64,000 bases of DNA from Bacteroidales bacterium KA00344 (GCA_001552765.1 KQ959373.1:60786-124785), one strand, 5' to 3'; counted from the stretch's first letter, positions 1-9,633 are shown. A program made the numbers and translations. Notes: generated by a model from the sequence alone, not told the origin.

Positions 1-1
1 G

Positions 2-334
2 ATCCGTATGGAGGCTACGGGCGAAGCGCCACGCAAGAACACCATTCACTATAACACCACTTTCATCAATCAGGCCATCACCATCACGGCCGGAGTGACC
101 TTTGTCTGCTACATCATGTACACCGTAAGCCCGGAGGTTATCGCCCAATTCAACAATGAATACTTGTATCTTACAAGTGTGTTTGTGCTAGTCGGACTGC
201 TGCGGTACATTCAGATTGCAGTAGTAGAAAAGAAGAGCGGAAACCCCACGAAGGTAATCTTGAAAGACCGGTTCATTCAGTTGGTGGTATTAGCATGGTT
301 TGCAGCATTTATGATCATTATCTACGGCATATAA
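2..334 (+). CDS. UbiA-family decaprenyl-phosphate phosphoribosyltransferase-like protein, C-terminal part
   Basis: The reading frame is open from the first complete codon of the window, so the gene starts upstream and only about the last 110 residues are seen. They show three hydrophobic segments (a TM around AITITAGVTFVCYIMYTV, another around YLTSVFVLVGLLRYIQIAV, and a last one ending in the C-terminal IIIYGI), as in the end of UbiA-type prenyl-lipid transferases. The next two genes, a HAD-IB phosphatase and a GtrA protein, are the usual partners of decaprenyl-phosphate phosphoribosyltransferase homologues, which make pentose-linked lipid donors for the envelope. The family name rests partly on this context, because the catalytic Asp motifs lie outside the window. 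An internal ATG at 8 is not a credible start. Confidence 0.6.
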   Translation: MRMEATGEAPRKNTIHYNTTFINQAITITAGVTFVCYIMYTVSPEVIAQFNNEYLYLTSVFVLVGLLRYIQIAVVEKKSGNPTKVILKDRFIQLVVLAWFAAFMIIIYGI

Positions 335-352
335 AGCCAGTCTGCAAAACGC

Positions 353-982
353 ATGAAAACAAAGGCTTACATATTCGATTTCGACGGCACGCTGACCACC
401 AAAGACACGCTGCTGGAATTTATAAAATACGGCAGGGGAAGATTGGCACTGCTATGGGGGCTGTTGCTTTACGCCCCATTGCTGGTGTTGATGAAACTTC
501 GTCTCTACCCCAACGGCAAGGCAAAGCAAAAGGTTTTTGCCCATTTCTTCAAAGGAATGTGTGTGGACGATTTCGACACCCTGTGCCAACGCTTTGCCGA
601 TGACAACCGCGCCCGACTGCTTCGGCCGAAAGGAGAGGAAACCGTTAAGCAGGCTCTGGAAAGTGGTGCGATGGTGATGGTGGTGAGTGCAAGCATTGTC
701 GATTGGGTGAAACCGTTTTTCTCACATTACAAAATGAGCGGCACACCATCTACTACGCATGGAATTTGCATATTGGGAACACAGTTGGAAACGCACAACG
801 GGCATCTCACAGGGCGATTTTCCACACCCAACTGCTATGGCAGGGAAAAAGTGAGGCGCATCGAGGAGGTTTTACAGAAGCCTCGAACGGATTATGAAAT
901 ATTGGCCTTCGGCGACAGTCGGGGCGACAAAGAAATGTTAAGTTTTGCAGATAAGGGATATTATCAACCGTTTAGACACTGA
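353..982 (+). CDS. HAD-IB family hydrolase (phosphatase)
   Basis: A 209-residue cytoplasmic HAD phosphatase. Motif I is DFDGTLTTKDT at residues 9-19, with the nucleophile and acid/base Asp pair; motif II is the SAS of VVSASIVDW near residue 112; motif III/IV is GDSRGDKEM near residue 188. A hydrophobic stretch (LALLWGLLLYAPLLVLM) near residues 31-47 is typical of the IB subfamily cap. It probably dephosphorylates the product of the adjacent UbiA-type transferase, by analogy with actinobacterial DPPR phosphatase; the substrate is inferred. It starts 18 bases after the preceding stop codon and its last 38 bases overlap gtrA, so the three genes are probably one transcript. Confidence 0.85.
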   Translation: MKTKAYIFDFDGTLTTKDTLLEFIKYGRGRLALLWGLLLYAPLLVLMKLRLYPNGKAKQKVFAHFFKGMCVDDFDTLCQRFADDNRARLLRPKGEETVKQALESGAMVMVVSASIVDWVKPFFSHYKMSGTPSTTHGICILGTQLETHNGHLTGRFSTPNCYGREKVRRIEEVLQKPRTDYEILAFGDSRGDKEMLSFADKGYYQPFRH

Positions 983-1349
983 CAAACGGCAGAAATTGGG
1001 CGAGATAATCCGCTTCGGAGCCGTAGGAGCGGCAGCCACATTGATACAATATGGCGTGTATCTGCTGCTGGTGGGGCATACCCATGTGGCTGTAGCCAAC
1101 ACGGTGGGGTATATCGTCAGCTTCGTCTTCAACTTTTATGCCAGCACCCGTTTCACCTTTCGTGTCAAGGCAACCGCCATGCGCGGGGCAGGCTTCATAC
1201 TGAGTCATGTGGTGAATTATCTGTTGCAGATGGGCACATTGGCCTTATTTATAGGTATAGGCGTATCGAAAAACCTTGCTCCAATCCCTATGTTCTGCAT
1301 CTGTGTGCCCGTGAATTTCATGCTGGTGAGGTATTTTTTGAAACACTGA
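945..1349 (+). CDS. GtrA family membrane protein
   Basis: A 134-residue protein with four predicted membrane helices, beginning with the family signature of a short basic N-terminus followed by RFGAVGAAATLIQYGVYLLL. The second helix carries NTVGYIVSFVFNFYASTRFTF, matching the conserved N..G...s...nF..nr..tF pattern of GtrA. GtrA proteins are thought to flip or help transfer lipid-linked sugars across the inner membrane. The gene starts inside the HAD phosphatase (38-base overlap, different frame), so translation is probably coupled. It closes this small envelope-glycosylation operon; a composite repeat follows at once. Confidence 0.85.
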   Translation: MQIRDIINRLDTDKRQKLGEIIRFGAVGAAATLIQYGVYLLLVGHTHVAVANTVGYIVSFVFNFYASTRFTFRVKATAMRGAGFILSHVVNYLLQMGTLALFIGIGVSKNLAPIPMFCICVPVNFMLVRYFLKH

Positions 1350-1394
1350 CAAGGCCTAATTTGTAAACTTTTATACCCTTAAAAGTGCATCTTG

Positions 1395-1716
1395 TTTTCG
1401 AGTCATCCAGAGCAAAAAGGACTATGTTTTTTCGTCAGAATTGGGCCGGGCATCGCCAAAATGCGTAAGGGTGTTGCGATTGGGGCTTTCTCATGACACG
1501 ATTAGGCCTTATCGACTGTATGGAAAAGGCCCAATCGCACTGCGATTACGCTCCTCTCGCCGTGCCGTTCGATACTTAATCGTAGGCGATAAAATAGGAA
1601 AACCCAGGCCGGTTTTTCAAAAACACTGACTATCAGTCATTTACAAAATGCCGCATATTTGGCGTATTTCAAGCGAAGACAAACTTATTTTTAAATACGC
1701 GAAAATCAGAGGAACT
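1395..1716 (+). repeat. Composite intergenic repeat, copy R1 (diverged)
   Basis: Starts with the module CATCCAGAGCAAAAAGGACT, close to the A module of copies at 8.1 and 48.1 kb. The middle holds GCGATTGGG (1476-1484) and CCCAATCGC (1530-1538), a 9-bp stem around a 45-base loop, and further GGCC/ATTA words. The end holds AAATACGCGA (1694-1703) as in the other copies. It lies directly behind the gtrA stop codon. An open frame across 1441-1629 has no recognisable protein features and is treated as repeat. Confidence 0.7.
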
Positions 1717-2042
1717 TTTGTTCATATAATTAACCATTTTAAATTGTTCAATATCTGAATTCGGGATAAGAACGGTATTTTCAGGATAAACTCCCAAGTG
1801 CATGAATCTGCTGCCTCTGTCTTGAAGCAGACAACGACCCGTTCGTCCCTACGTTGTACATGGTTTTGTTTCCAAAAATAAATAGTTGACCATTTCTTTT
1901 TGTTAATGAATTCGTCTCAATAACACAATTAGTCTTCCCAACTTTGTTCTACAGAGCCGCGCTAAGTCCTCTATTGGAGACAAATAAAAAACCTTTCGAT
2001 AAATTAATGAACACCCAATTATTTTATGTGAATTACTTTTTG
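1717..2042. other. Gene-free stretch before metG
   Basis: About 330 AT-rich bases with no credible gene. No long hairpin or known RNA motif was recognised, although a segment near 1935-1985 (CTTCCCAACTTTGTTC onward to TATTGGAGAC) is less AT-rich than its surroundings. It may be 5' leader or promoter DNA of metG. Confidence 0.4.
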
Positions 2043-2050
2043 TAATTTTG
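2043..2050 (+). promoter_or_regulatory. metG promoter, -7 box
   Basis: TAATTTTG fits the Bacteroidota -7 consensus TAnnTTTG. Transcription would begin near 2055, giving a leader of about 20 bases before the metG ATG at 2078. No clear TTTG box is seen at the ideal distance. Confidence 0.6.
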
Positions 2051-2077
2051 CAACATAACTATTAAAGGTCCGAGAAA

Positions 2078-4153
2078 ATGGAAGATAAGAAATTTAAACG
2101 TACTACCGTCACCGCCGCGCTGCCTTATGCCAATGGCGGTGTGCACATCGGCCACCTGGCAGGTGTATATGTTCCCGCTGACATCTATGTGCGCTATCTT
2201 CGCCTGAAAAAGCAGGAGGTGGTGTTTGTCTGTGGCAGTGATGAACACGGTGTACCCATCACCATACGCGCTAAGAAAGAGGGCATCACGCCACAGGAGG
2301 TGTGCGACCGCTACCATAAGATGATTAAGGACTCGTTTAAGGAGTTCGGCATCTCGTTCGACATATACAGTCGCACCACGTCGGAGACCCATCATAAGTT
2401 TGCTTCCGACTTTTTCAGGAAATTGTATGATGACGGAAAACTCGTCGAAAAGGAGAGTGAGCAGCTTTATGACGAAGAGGCGCATCAGTTTTTGGCCGAC
2501 CGTTACATCATGGGAACGTGTCCGCATTGCGGTAATCCCAATGCTTACGGCGACCAATGCGAGAAGTGTGGCTCAGACTTAAGTCCTGAAGAGCTGATTG
2601 ATCCGCACTCTACCATCTCCGGTGCAAAACCCATCAAGAAAGTCACAAAGAACTGGTATTTGCCCCTGAACGACTATCAGCAGTGGTTGAAAGCGTGGAT
2701 TCTCGATGGCCATAAAGAGTGGCGCTCCAACGTCTACGGCCAATGCAAGAGTTGGCTCGACCTCGATTTGCAGCCCCGTGCCATGACACGCGACCTTGAT
2801 TGGGGCATCCCCGTGCCCGTAGAAGGTGCTGACGGCAAGGTGCTCTATGTGTGGTTTGATGCGCCGATAGGCTATATTTCCAACACCAAAGAGCTTTGCG
2901 ACAGCAATCCTGAGCAGTGGGGCACATGGCAAAAATGGTGGCAAGACCCCGAAACAAGACTCGTACACTTCATCGGCAAAGACAACATCGTATTCCATTG
3001 TCTTATCTTCCCCACCATGTTGAAAACCCATGGCGACTACATTTTGCCCGACAACGTACCGGCAAATGAGTTCCTCAATCTGGAAAACAATAAGATTTCC
3101 ACGAGCAAGAACTGGGCCGTCTGGCTGCATGAATACCTCCGCGACTTCCCCGATAAGCAGGATGTGCTGCGCTATGTCTTGACCGCCAATGCGCCGGAGA
3201 CGAAGGACAACAACTTCATGTGGAAAGATTTTCAGGAACGCAACAATTCGGAGTTGGTGGCTGTATATGGTAATTTCGTGAATCGTGCACTGCAACTCAC
3301 CAAGAAATACTGGGATCGCGTAGTGCCTGCCTGTGGTGAACTTACCGACGTTGACCGTCAAACCATCCAAGAGTTCAAGGACGTGAAGGAGAATGTGGAA
3401 CGCTATCTCAATGTGTTCAAGTTCCGCGAGGCACAGAAAGAGGCTATGAACCTTGCACGAATCGGTAACAAATACATCACAGAATGTGAGCCTTGGAAGG
3501 TGTGGAAGACCGATCCGAAGCGCGTAGAGACCATTCTCTATATCTCGTTGCAACTCGTGGCCAATCTCGCCATTGCTTTCGAGCCGTTCCTGCCCTTCTC
3601 AAGCAAAAAGCTCCGCGACATGATTGACATGAAGGACGTAGATTGGTCAGCACTCGGAAGCACCGAATTGCTCAAACCGGGACACAAACTCAACGAGCCC
3701 GGTCTGCTCTTTGAGAAGATTGAAGACGGCGCCATCCAAGCCCAACTCGACAAGCTTGCCGCAACAAAGGCTGCCAACGAGGCTGCTCTTGCCGCCAAGG
3801 ACTATAAGGCCAAACCTTTCAAAGAGAATGTCGCCTTTGAAGAATGGGAGAAGCTCGATATCCGTGTGGGACATATCAAAGCCTGTGAAAAGGTGAAGAA
3901 AAGCAACAAACTGTTGCAGTTTACCATCGACGACGGCAGTGGAAAAGACCGCACGATCCTCTCCGGTATTGCCAAATTCTATCAGCCCGAACAACTTGTG
4001 GGCAAGGATGTACTGTTTATTGCCAATCTCGCTCCACGCAAAATGATGGGTATCGAGAGTCAAGGCATGATACTTTCCGCCGTCAATTTCGATGACTCCT
4101 TGGCCGTGACTACTACGCTCAGTGGCGTAAAGCCCGGCTCACAGATTAGCTAA
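2078..4153 (+). CDS. metG: Methionyl-tRNA synthetase
   Basis: A 691-residue class I synthetase that charges tRNA-Met for protein synthesis. The HIGH motif is HIGH at residues 23-26, in [11 protein letters not shown]. The zinc knuckle is CPHCGN..., with a second CEKCG near residues 160-163. The KMSKS loop appears as KISTS near residue 341. The C-terminal 100 residues (from [13 protein letters not shown]) form the EMAP/Trbp111-type tRNA-binding and dimerisation domain, ending in the typical [14 protein letters not shown]. The length matches full-length bacterial MetG with the C-terminal extension. It is transcribed alone from the TAATTTTG box just upstream. Confidence 0.97.
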   Translation: MEDKKFKRTTVTAALPYANGGVHIGHLAGVYVPADIYVRYLRLKKQEVVFVCGSDEHGVPITIRAKKEGITPQEVCDRYHKMIKDSFKEFGISFDIYSRTTSETHHKFASDFFRKLYDDGKLVEKESEQLYDEEAHQFLADRYIMGTCPHCGNPNAYGDQCEKCGSDLSPEELIDPHSTISGAKPIKKVTKNWYLPLNDYQQWLKAWILDGHKEWRSNVYGQCKSWLDLDLQPRAMTRDLDWGIPVPVEGADGKVLYVWFDAPIGYISNTKELCDSNPEQWGTWQKWWQDPETRLVHFIGKDNIVFHCLIFPTMLKTHGDYILPDNVPANEFLNLENNKISTSKNWAVWLHEYLRDFPDKQDVLRYVLTANAPETKDNNFMWKDFQERNNSELVAVYGNFVNRALQLTKKYWDRVVPACGELTDVDRQTIQEFKDVKENVERYLNVFKFREAQKEAMNLARIGNKYITECEPWKVWKTDPKRVETILYISLQLVANLAIAFEPFLPFSSKKLRDMIDMKDVDWSALGSTELLKPGHKLNEPGLLFEKIEDGAIQAQLDKLAATKAANEAALAAKDYKAKPFKENVAFEEWEKLDIRVGHIKACEKVKKSNKLLQFTIDDGSGKDRTILSGIAKFYQPEQLVGKDVLFIANLAPRKMMGIESQGMILSAVNFDDSLAVTTTLSGVKPGSQIS

Positions 4154-4158
4154 AGACA

Positions 4159-4182
4159 CAGGGGCAGCACGTTCTGCCCCTG
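4159..4182 (+). terminator. Hairpin after metG
   Basis: CAGGGGCAG and CTGCCCCTG form a perfect 9-bp stem with a 6-base loop, six bases after the metG stop codon. The run that follows is A rather than T, so it is a poor classical intrinsic terminator on this strand, but its place points to transcript ending or 3' end protection. Bases 4183-4500 hold no gene; an imperfect hairpin sits near 4332-4362. Confidence 0.5.
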
Positions 4183-4526
4183 CCAAAAAAAATGGCAACA
4201 GTCTGTTAAAATGGCCACAACAAGGCATAACCTGAAGGGCAAAGCGTCATCCAAGCTGCTCTTATCCCACTATCGGAAAGGACAAATGGGTGACCGAAGA
4301 CAATTTCACGATGCACTCTTAACATGCAAAGCGGATTGTATTTTACAATGCTCAATCTGCTATTTCTTCTTTAACAACCTACCAACTTAGTCAAAAACCA
4401 ATATAACGAAGTTAAAAAATATTAATTAAAAACATACTTGGCTACTTTATGCAACACAAGAATGTATTTATATTATAGTTCAATAGATATTAACAAACCA
4501 TTAGATTGATATAAGGAATGTTCCCT

Positions 4527-6596
4527 ATGAAAAAAGCAATGACCCTCGCTCTACTGATGCTCGTCACCCTTTTGGCCGATGCACAGATGCTTGAGCCGGT
4601 GAAATTCACCACACAACTCAAAACCAACAAAACGGCAGAGGGCGAGATTGTCTTCTCCGGAAAGATTGACAAAGGCTGGCACGTCTACTCCACCGAACTG
4701 GGAAGTGACGGCCCCATCTCTGCAACGTTCAACAAAGTAAAGCTCGACGGTGTAGAGTTGGTTGGAAAATTACAAGCTCGCGGCAAGGAAATCGCACAGT
4801 TCGACAAACTCTTCGAAATGAAGCTTCGCTATTTCGAGAACAGCGTGCAGTTTGTTCAGAAAGTGAAATTCACCAAACCTTCCTACACCATTGAAGGCTA
4901 CTTGGAGTATGGCGCATGCAACGACCAAAACTGTATGCCACCTACCAGCGTAGATTTCAGGCAGTCGGGCAAAAGCCCTGCCGTTACAAAGAATAATCCG
5001 GATGTCGAGGAAAAAGAGAGCACCAAGGCTTCAGCCACACCGTCCGACCTGCTCCAATCCGAGATCGATACTGTGGGTCAGGAGCAGATTGATTCTGTCA
5101 CTGCAGCGACAGCAATCCCAACCACAGACCTCTCCGAAAGCGCAATAGCCAACCTCTGGAAGCCCGTTATCAAACAGCTGCAGCAGTTTGGCGGCAACAA
5201 TGACATAGCCAACCATTCCCTATGGTACATTTTTCTCATGGGCATTGTAGGTGGTCTGCTTGCCTTGGTCATGCCCTGTATATGGCCCATCATTCCCATG
5301 ACCGTGAGTTTCTTTCTGAAACGCTCGAAGGATAACAAGAAACGAGGCATCCGCGACGCTGTGACCTATGGTATTTCCATTGTGGTTATCTATCTCGCTT
5401 TAGGTATCGGCGTGACGGCAATATTCGGCCCCAACACCCTGAATTCACTGTCTACCAATGCCGTTTTCAACATTTTCATCTTCCTGTTATTGGTGGTTTT
5501 TGCCGTCAGTTTCTTCGGATGGTTTGAAATCAAACTCCCCGACAGCTGGGCAAACAGCGTAGACAGCAAAGCCACAAAGACCACCGGGCTGCTCTCCATC
5601 TTCCTCATGGCATTCACATTGGTGCTGGTGAGTTTCTCGTGCACAGCCCCCATCATCGGTCTGCTGCTCGTCGAGACCGTTACATCGGGCAACTGGGTGG
5701 CTCCCGCCATCGGCATGTTAGGTTTTGCCATGGCCCTTGCCATCCCGTTCACTTTGTTTGCGATGTTCCCCACCCTGATGGAAAAAAGTCCCAAGAGTGG
5801 GTCATGGATGACGCAAATCAAGGTGGTGCTTGGCTTCATCGAACTGGCCTTCGCCCTCAAATTCTTCAGCGTGGCCGACCTTGCCTACGGTTGGCATCTG
5901 CTCGACCGCGAAGTATTCCTCTCGCTTTGGATTGTCATTTTCTTCGCACTCGGATGCTATCTCATCGGCTGGCTTAAATTTCAGCAAGACGCAATCGGCG
6001 GAGACCTGAACAAACCTATGCCCGTTCCCGCCATCATGCTCGGTCTCTGCTCATTGGCTTTCGCCGTTTACATGATTCCCGGGCTATGGGGTGCCCCTTG
6101 CAAGGCTGTATCGGCCTTTGCTCCTCCCATCAACACGCAGGATTTCAACCTCAACACCCATACCGTCGAGGCCACTTACAAAGATTACGAAGCCGGTATG
6201 GCGGCAGCCAAAGCACAAGGCAAACCCGTGCTCATCGACTTCACAGGCTTCGGCTGTGTGAACTGTCGCAAGATGGAAGCAGCCGTCTGGACCGACCCGA
6301 GAGTGGCCTCCAAACTCGACAAAGACTATGTGCTCATCTCATTGTACGTAGACGACAAAGCCTCGCTCCCAGAGCCGATCGAGGTTGAACTCAACGGCAG
6401 GAAACGCACCCTGCGCACCATCGGCGACAAATGGAGCTATCTCCAGAGCCACAAATTCGGTGCCAACGCACAACCGTTCTACGTGGCTCTCGACAACGAA
6501 GGCAACCCACTGACCGGCTCCTACGGTTACAAAGAGGACGTTCCGGCCTACCTTGAATTCCTCAACAAGGGTCTTGAGACCTACAAAAAACGATAA
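4527..6596 (+). CDS. dsbD: DsbD-like thiol:disulfide interchange protein
   Basis: A 689-residue inner-membrane protein that carries electrons from cytoplasmic thioredoxin to periplasmic thiol proteins. A signal peptide (MKKAMTLALLMLVTLLADAQ) leads to a periplasmic DsbD-N/DsbC-like domain with two cysteines in GACNDQNC. A membrane domain of about eight helices (residues 235-535) carries the CcdA/DsbD cysteines in MPCIWPIIP and SFSCTAPIIG. A C-terminal thioredoxin domain has the CVNC active site near residue 577. An ATG at 4518 is in frame, but it directly abuts the AAGGA box; the ATG at 4527 has proper spacing and a cleaner signal peptide, so it is preferred. A strong terminator follows. Confidence 0.92.
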   Translation: MKKAMTLALLMLVTLLADAQMLEPVKFTTQLKTNKTAEGEIVFSGKIDKGWHVYSTELGSDGPISATFNKVKLDGVELVGKLQARGKEIAQFDKLFEMKLRYFENSVQFVQKVKFTKPSYTIEGYLEYGACNDQNCMPPTSVDFRQSGKSPAVTKNNPDVEEKESTKASATPSDLLQSEIDTVGQEQIDSVTAATAIPTTDLSESAIANLWKPVIKQLQQFGGNNDIANHSLWYIFLMGIVGGLLALVMPCIWPIIPMTVSFFLKRSKDNKKRGIRDAVTYGISIVVIYLALGIGVTAIFGPNTLNSLSTNAVFNIFIFLLLVVFAVSFFGWFEIKLPDSWANSVDSKATKTTGLLSIFLMAFTLVLVSFSCTAPIIGLLLVETVTSGNWVAPAIGMLGFAMALAIPFTLFAMFPTLMEKSPKSGSWMTQIKVVLGFIELAFALKFFSVADLAYGWHLLDREVFLSLWIVIFFALGCYLIGWLKFQQDAIGGDLNKPMPVPAIMLGLCSLAFAVYMIPGLWGAPCKAVSAFAPPINTQDFNLNTHTVEATYKDYEAGMAAAKAQGKPVLIDFTGFGCVNCRKMEAAVWTDPRVASKLDKDYVLISLYVDDKASLPEPIEVELNGRKRTLRTIGDKWSYLQSHKFGANAQPFYVALDNEGNPLTGSYGYKEDVPAYLEFLNKGLETYKKR

Positions 6597-6604
6597 AACT
6601 CTCT

Positions 6605-6645
6605 CCCATCCCTCCTTCCCGATTGGAGAAGAGGGATGGGGTTTT
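6605..6645 (+). terminator. Terminator after dsbD
   Basis: CCCATCCCTC (6605-6614) pairs with GAGGGATGGG (6631-6640), a 10-bp stem followed by GTTTT. It begins nine bases after the dsbD stop codon. Confidence 0.8.
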
Positions 6646-6715
6646 GTATAAAATCGCCCTATGAAACTCTTTGTTTCATGGGGGTATCACCTTACAAACC
6701 ACAACCTTTGATTCT

Positions 6716-8008
6716 ATGCTAAACCCAGAGACGCGCAAACAAATCATCGCGCTTATCAACCAAGAAGTAGTACCCGCTGTGGGCTGTACAGAGCCAATGG
6801 CAGTAGCATTATGCACCGCCAGAGCAACCGAAGCACTCGGCTGTCCCCCCGAAAAGATTACTGCCCTGCTCAGTGCAAACATTCTGAAAAACGCGATGGG
6901 GGTAGGAATTCCCGGCACCGGCATGATCGGGCTCCCCATTGCCATCGCATTGGGCGCCCTCATCGGTAAGAGCGACTATCAGCTGGAAGTGATCAAGGAC
7001 CTCGATGAGGAGGCACTCGAACGCGGCAAGGCCTACATTCAAGACGGCAAGCGTATCGATATCAAGCTCAAAGAAAACATCACTGAGAAGCTCTACATCG
7101 AGATAACGGTAGAAGCGGGGGGCGACAAGGCTACCGCCATCATTGCGGGAGGGCACACCAACTTTGTCTATGAAGCACACAACGACAAGGTGATACTTGA
7201 TAAACGCCGGTCCACCGACAAGGTCGAGGAGACCAAAGACATCGAACTCAATATGCGCACCGTATGGGAATTTGCCACGACAACACCCATCAATGAAATT
7301 AATTTCATCACCAAGACGCGCGACTACAACCTCCATGCCGCCGAGGAGAGCAAAAAGGGCAACTACGGACATAACCTCGGCAAAACCATCCGACGCCCCT
7401 TGAGCAGTGGCATCTTCGGCAAGACCATCTTTTCGCGCATCATTTCCGAAACGGCACTGGCCTGCGACGCTCGCATGGGGGGAGCCATGATTCCCGTCAT
7501 GTCCAACTCCGGGTCAGGCAATCAGGGCATTTGCGCCACCAATCCCGTAGCCGTGTATGCCGACGAAAACAACAACACCCAAGAGGAACTCATCCGCGCC
7601 CTCGTTCTCTCACACCTCACCGCTATCTACATCAAGCAGAGTCTCGGCAAATTGAGCGCGCTCTGCGGATGCGTGGTGGCAAGCATCGGGTCGAGCTGCG
7701 GCATCGTTTATCTCATGGGCGGCGACTACACCCACATTTGCTATGCCGTGAAAAACATGATTGCCAACCTCACGGGAATGATTTGCGACGGCGCCAAACC
7801 GAGTTGTTCCATCAAGATTTGTTCCGGTGTTTCTTCGGCCCTGCTCTCCGCCCTGCTGAGTATGGAAGGCGAACATGTCACGGCTGCCGAAGGCATTATT
7901 GAAGAAGATGTAGACCGCAGCATACACAACTTGACAAGCATCGGCAAGCAAGCCATGAGCCCCACCGACGAAATGGTGCTCGACATCATGACCCACAAGG
8001 GCTGCTGA
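6716..8008 (+). CDS. cyuA: L-cysteine desulfidase family protein (CyuA/YhaM, UPF0597)
   Basis: A 430-residue cytoplasmic protein of the serine dehydratase alpha-like family. E. coli CyuA and the archaeal enzyme release sulfide, ammonia and pyruvate from L-cysteine using an Fe-S cluster. The N-terminal signature is VVPAVGCTEPMAVAL (Cys near residue 23). Cysteines likely to hold the cluster lie in LSALCGCVVASIGSSCG and GAKPSCSIKICSG. Another family motif is MSNSGSGNQG. The ATG at 6716 (MLNPETRKQ) is preferred over one at 6671, which would add 15 unrelated residues and run through a small hairpin (6661-6679). The enzyme assignment is by family; transport or serine use cannot be excluded. Confidence 0.88.
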   Translation: MLNPETRKQIIALINQEVVPAVGCTEPMAVALCTARATEALGCPPEKITALLSANILKNAMGVGIPGTGMIGLPIAIALGALIGKSDYQLEVIKDLDEEALERGKAYIQDGKRIDIKLKENITEKLYIEITVEAGGDKATAIIAGGHTNFVYEAHNDKVILDKRRSTDKVEETKDIELNMRTVWEFATTTPINEINFITKTRDYNLHAAEESKKGNYGHNLGKTIRRPLSSGIFGKTIFSRIISETALACDARMGGAMIPVMSNSGSGNQGICATNPVAVYADENNNTQEELIRALVLSHLTAIYIKQSLGKLSALCGCVVASIGSSCGIVYLMGGDYTHICYAVKNMIANLTGMICDGAKPSCSIKICSGVSSALLSALLSMEGEHVTAAEGIIEEDVDRSIHNLTSIGKQAMSPTDEMVLDIMTHKGC

Positions 8009-8050
8009 CCCTCCATACTCCGGCAACCCACGTCATTTTCAGCCAACAGT

Positions 8051-8080
8051 AAAGCCCGAACATTTTATGGTTCGGGCTTT
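8051..8080. terminator. Bidirectional-type terminator after cyuA
   Basis: AAAGCCCGAA (8051-8060) and TTCGGGCTTT (8071-8080) form a 10-bp perfect stem with A and T ends that would work on either strand. It closes cyuA. Confidence 0.85.
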
Positions 8081-8123
8081 AATAGTATGGGGCCTTGTAT
8101 CAAGTCCACCCTATCATAATATG

Positions 8124-8518
8124 TAAAAATAAAATCCCGTTTTTCGGCCATTATTTTCAGAGCATCCAGCGCGAAAAAGGCTATGTTTCCGCCCTCACTA
8201 TCTTCCCGAAAAACGTAAAAACTGCCCCCATAGTGCGTTTTGTATTCCGTCCTATCATGGCGGAGGCTTAACGGCGGTATGATTAAGGCCTAACGACAGC
8301 ACGGCTAAAGCTCACTCGCACTGCGGTTAAGCCTCTTCCGCACTGCCATTCGATATGTAACTGCGAATGACAACAAGGGGAATAAAAAGGCGTTTCATCG
8401 GAAACATCTGATTATCAACAAACTACGAATCATCGAATTTTTTACGAATTTCAGACGAGCGCAAAGTTATTTTGAAATACGCGAGTTTTACAGGGGTGTT
8501 TGTAAAGAAAAATAGGAA
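8124..8518 (+). repeat. Composite intergenic repeat, copy R2 (full length)
   Basis: One of the two best copies. The A module runs from CCCGTTTTTCGGCCATTATT to CTATGTTTCCGCCCTCA. The B module starts at GTATTCCGTCCTATCATGGC and holds AGGCTTAACGGC (8264-8275) and GCGGTTAAGCCT (8323-8334), 11 of 12 bases paired around a 47-base loop. The C module has CTGATTATCAACAAACTACG and a later ACGAATTTCAGAC. The D module ends with GGGGTGTTTGTAAAG. It sits between the convergent cyuA and ribD genes, so it cannot be a promoter region for either. Confidence 0.85.
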
Positions 8519-8532
8519 TATCCTGTCATCAG

Positions 8533-9633
8533 CTATCCATGCAATCGTTCGTAGCGACAAATCGTGTTTCCATCGTAAACCTGCGTATCTATCAACTTCA
8601 CTCCACCGGGCAGGCGTGGCGCGTCGGTACCCTCCGGCACACTGGCCGGAGCCGTTTCGACACGTATTTCGTCCCACAGTCCGCGTTCGAGAAAGCTCCG
8701 CAATGTCCGCGCGCCTCCTTCTACAATAAGACTCTGCCTGCGGTTTTCGTAGAGATATTGAAGCAATGCGTCGATATCGTCAAAACGTTTAAACCACTGT
8801 GGCACTCCCTCATCGTTATGCGCCAACACCAATCGTTCCGGGTCGCGCCCACTCCAGTCGCGCGTGTTCAGTTTCGGGTGGTCTGCGTGCACCGTCTCAT
8901 GCCCAACGAGGATGGCATCGTTCTCGGATCGCAGCTTATGGACGAGCATCTTAGTGAAGGGCGAAGACAGCAGCAACCGCCCTTTCCTGCCCTCCTCACG
9001 AGAAGCAAGAGACTGCGACGCCTCGTTCATCACATGACGCTGCGCTTCCGAAGAGGGCGTGATGGAAGGATTTTGGCTCATCTTTCCGTTTATCGTCTGC
9101 GCCCACTTCAAGATAATGTAAGGTCGTTTCTCCGTGTTGAACGTGATGAACTTTCGGTTGAGTGCAAGACATTCCCGCTCCAACACGCCCACCGTCACTT
9201 CTATTCCGGCCTTGCGGATATGCTCCACACCGCGTCCCTGCACCTCCGAGAAAGGGTCGATGCAGCCGCAAACCACGCGTCGCACTCCCTTTTTCACAAT
9301 CAAGTCGGCACAGGGCGGTGTCTTGCCCCAATGCGAGCACGGCTCAAGAGAAACATAAATTGTGGACGCGCTCAACAGTGCTTCGTCTTCGGGAAGCACC
9401 GACGCAAACGCATTGACTTCGGCGTGATTATCGCCACAACGCACATGATAACCCTCACCGATGATACGTTGGTCTGCGCTCACGATAACCGCCCCCACCA
9501 TCGGGTTGGGCTTCGCGTTCTGCAGTCCGTTGCGGGCCAGCTGAAGGCAGCGGCGCATATACCGTTCATCGATGACTAATTGTTGTTCCCGACCACAGTC
9601 TTTCGCTATTGCAGATGTTGTATTTTCCATCAT
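8533..9633 (-). CDS. ribD: Bifunctional pyrimidine deaminase/reductase of riboflavin synthesis
   Basis: A 366-residue enzyme for two steps of riboflavin synthesis: deamination of the diaminopyrimidine from GTP, then NADPH-dependent reduction of the ribose. The N-terminal zinc deaminase domain shows MRRCLQLARNG, NPMVGAVIV, the HAE motif in DNHAEVNAF near residue 69 and PCSHWGKTPPC near residue 97. The C-terminal reductase domain (from RPYIILKWAQTINGKM, about residue 170) includes SLIVEGGARTLRSFL. Length is normal. No FMN riboswitch is seen upstream; instead a palindrome at 9727-9771 lies about 100 bases before the start codon. It is transcribed alone or with the fic gene behind which it lies. 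Confidence 0.95.
   Translation of the reverse strand: MMENTTSAIAKDCGREQQLVIDERYMRRCLQLARNGLQNAKPNPMVGAVIVSADQRIIGEGYHVRCGDNHAEVNAFASVLPEDEALLSASTIYVSLEPCSHWGKTPPCADLIVKKGVRRVVCGCIDPFSEVQGRGVEHIRKAGIEVTVGVLERECLALNRKFITFNTEKRPYIILKWAQTINGKMSQNPSITPSSEAQRHVMNEASQSLASREEGRKGRLLLSSPFTKMLVHKLRSENDAILVGHETVHADHPKLNTRDWSGRDPERLVLAHNDEGVPQWFKRFDDIDALLQYLYENRRQSLIVEGGARTLRSFLERGLWDEIRVETAPASVPEGTDAPRLPGGVKLIDTQVYDGNTICRYERLHG

Noticed and set aside
1441..1629. A 62-codon frame after gtrA
   Set aside because: It lies wholly in a composite repeat copy and is not kept in the other copies.
2579..3553. A long open frame on the minus strand inside metG
   Set aside because: It is antisense to a certain synthetase gene, has no recognisable domain, and has no promoter or ribosome site.
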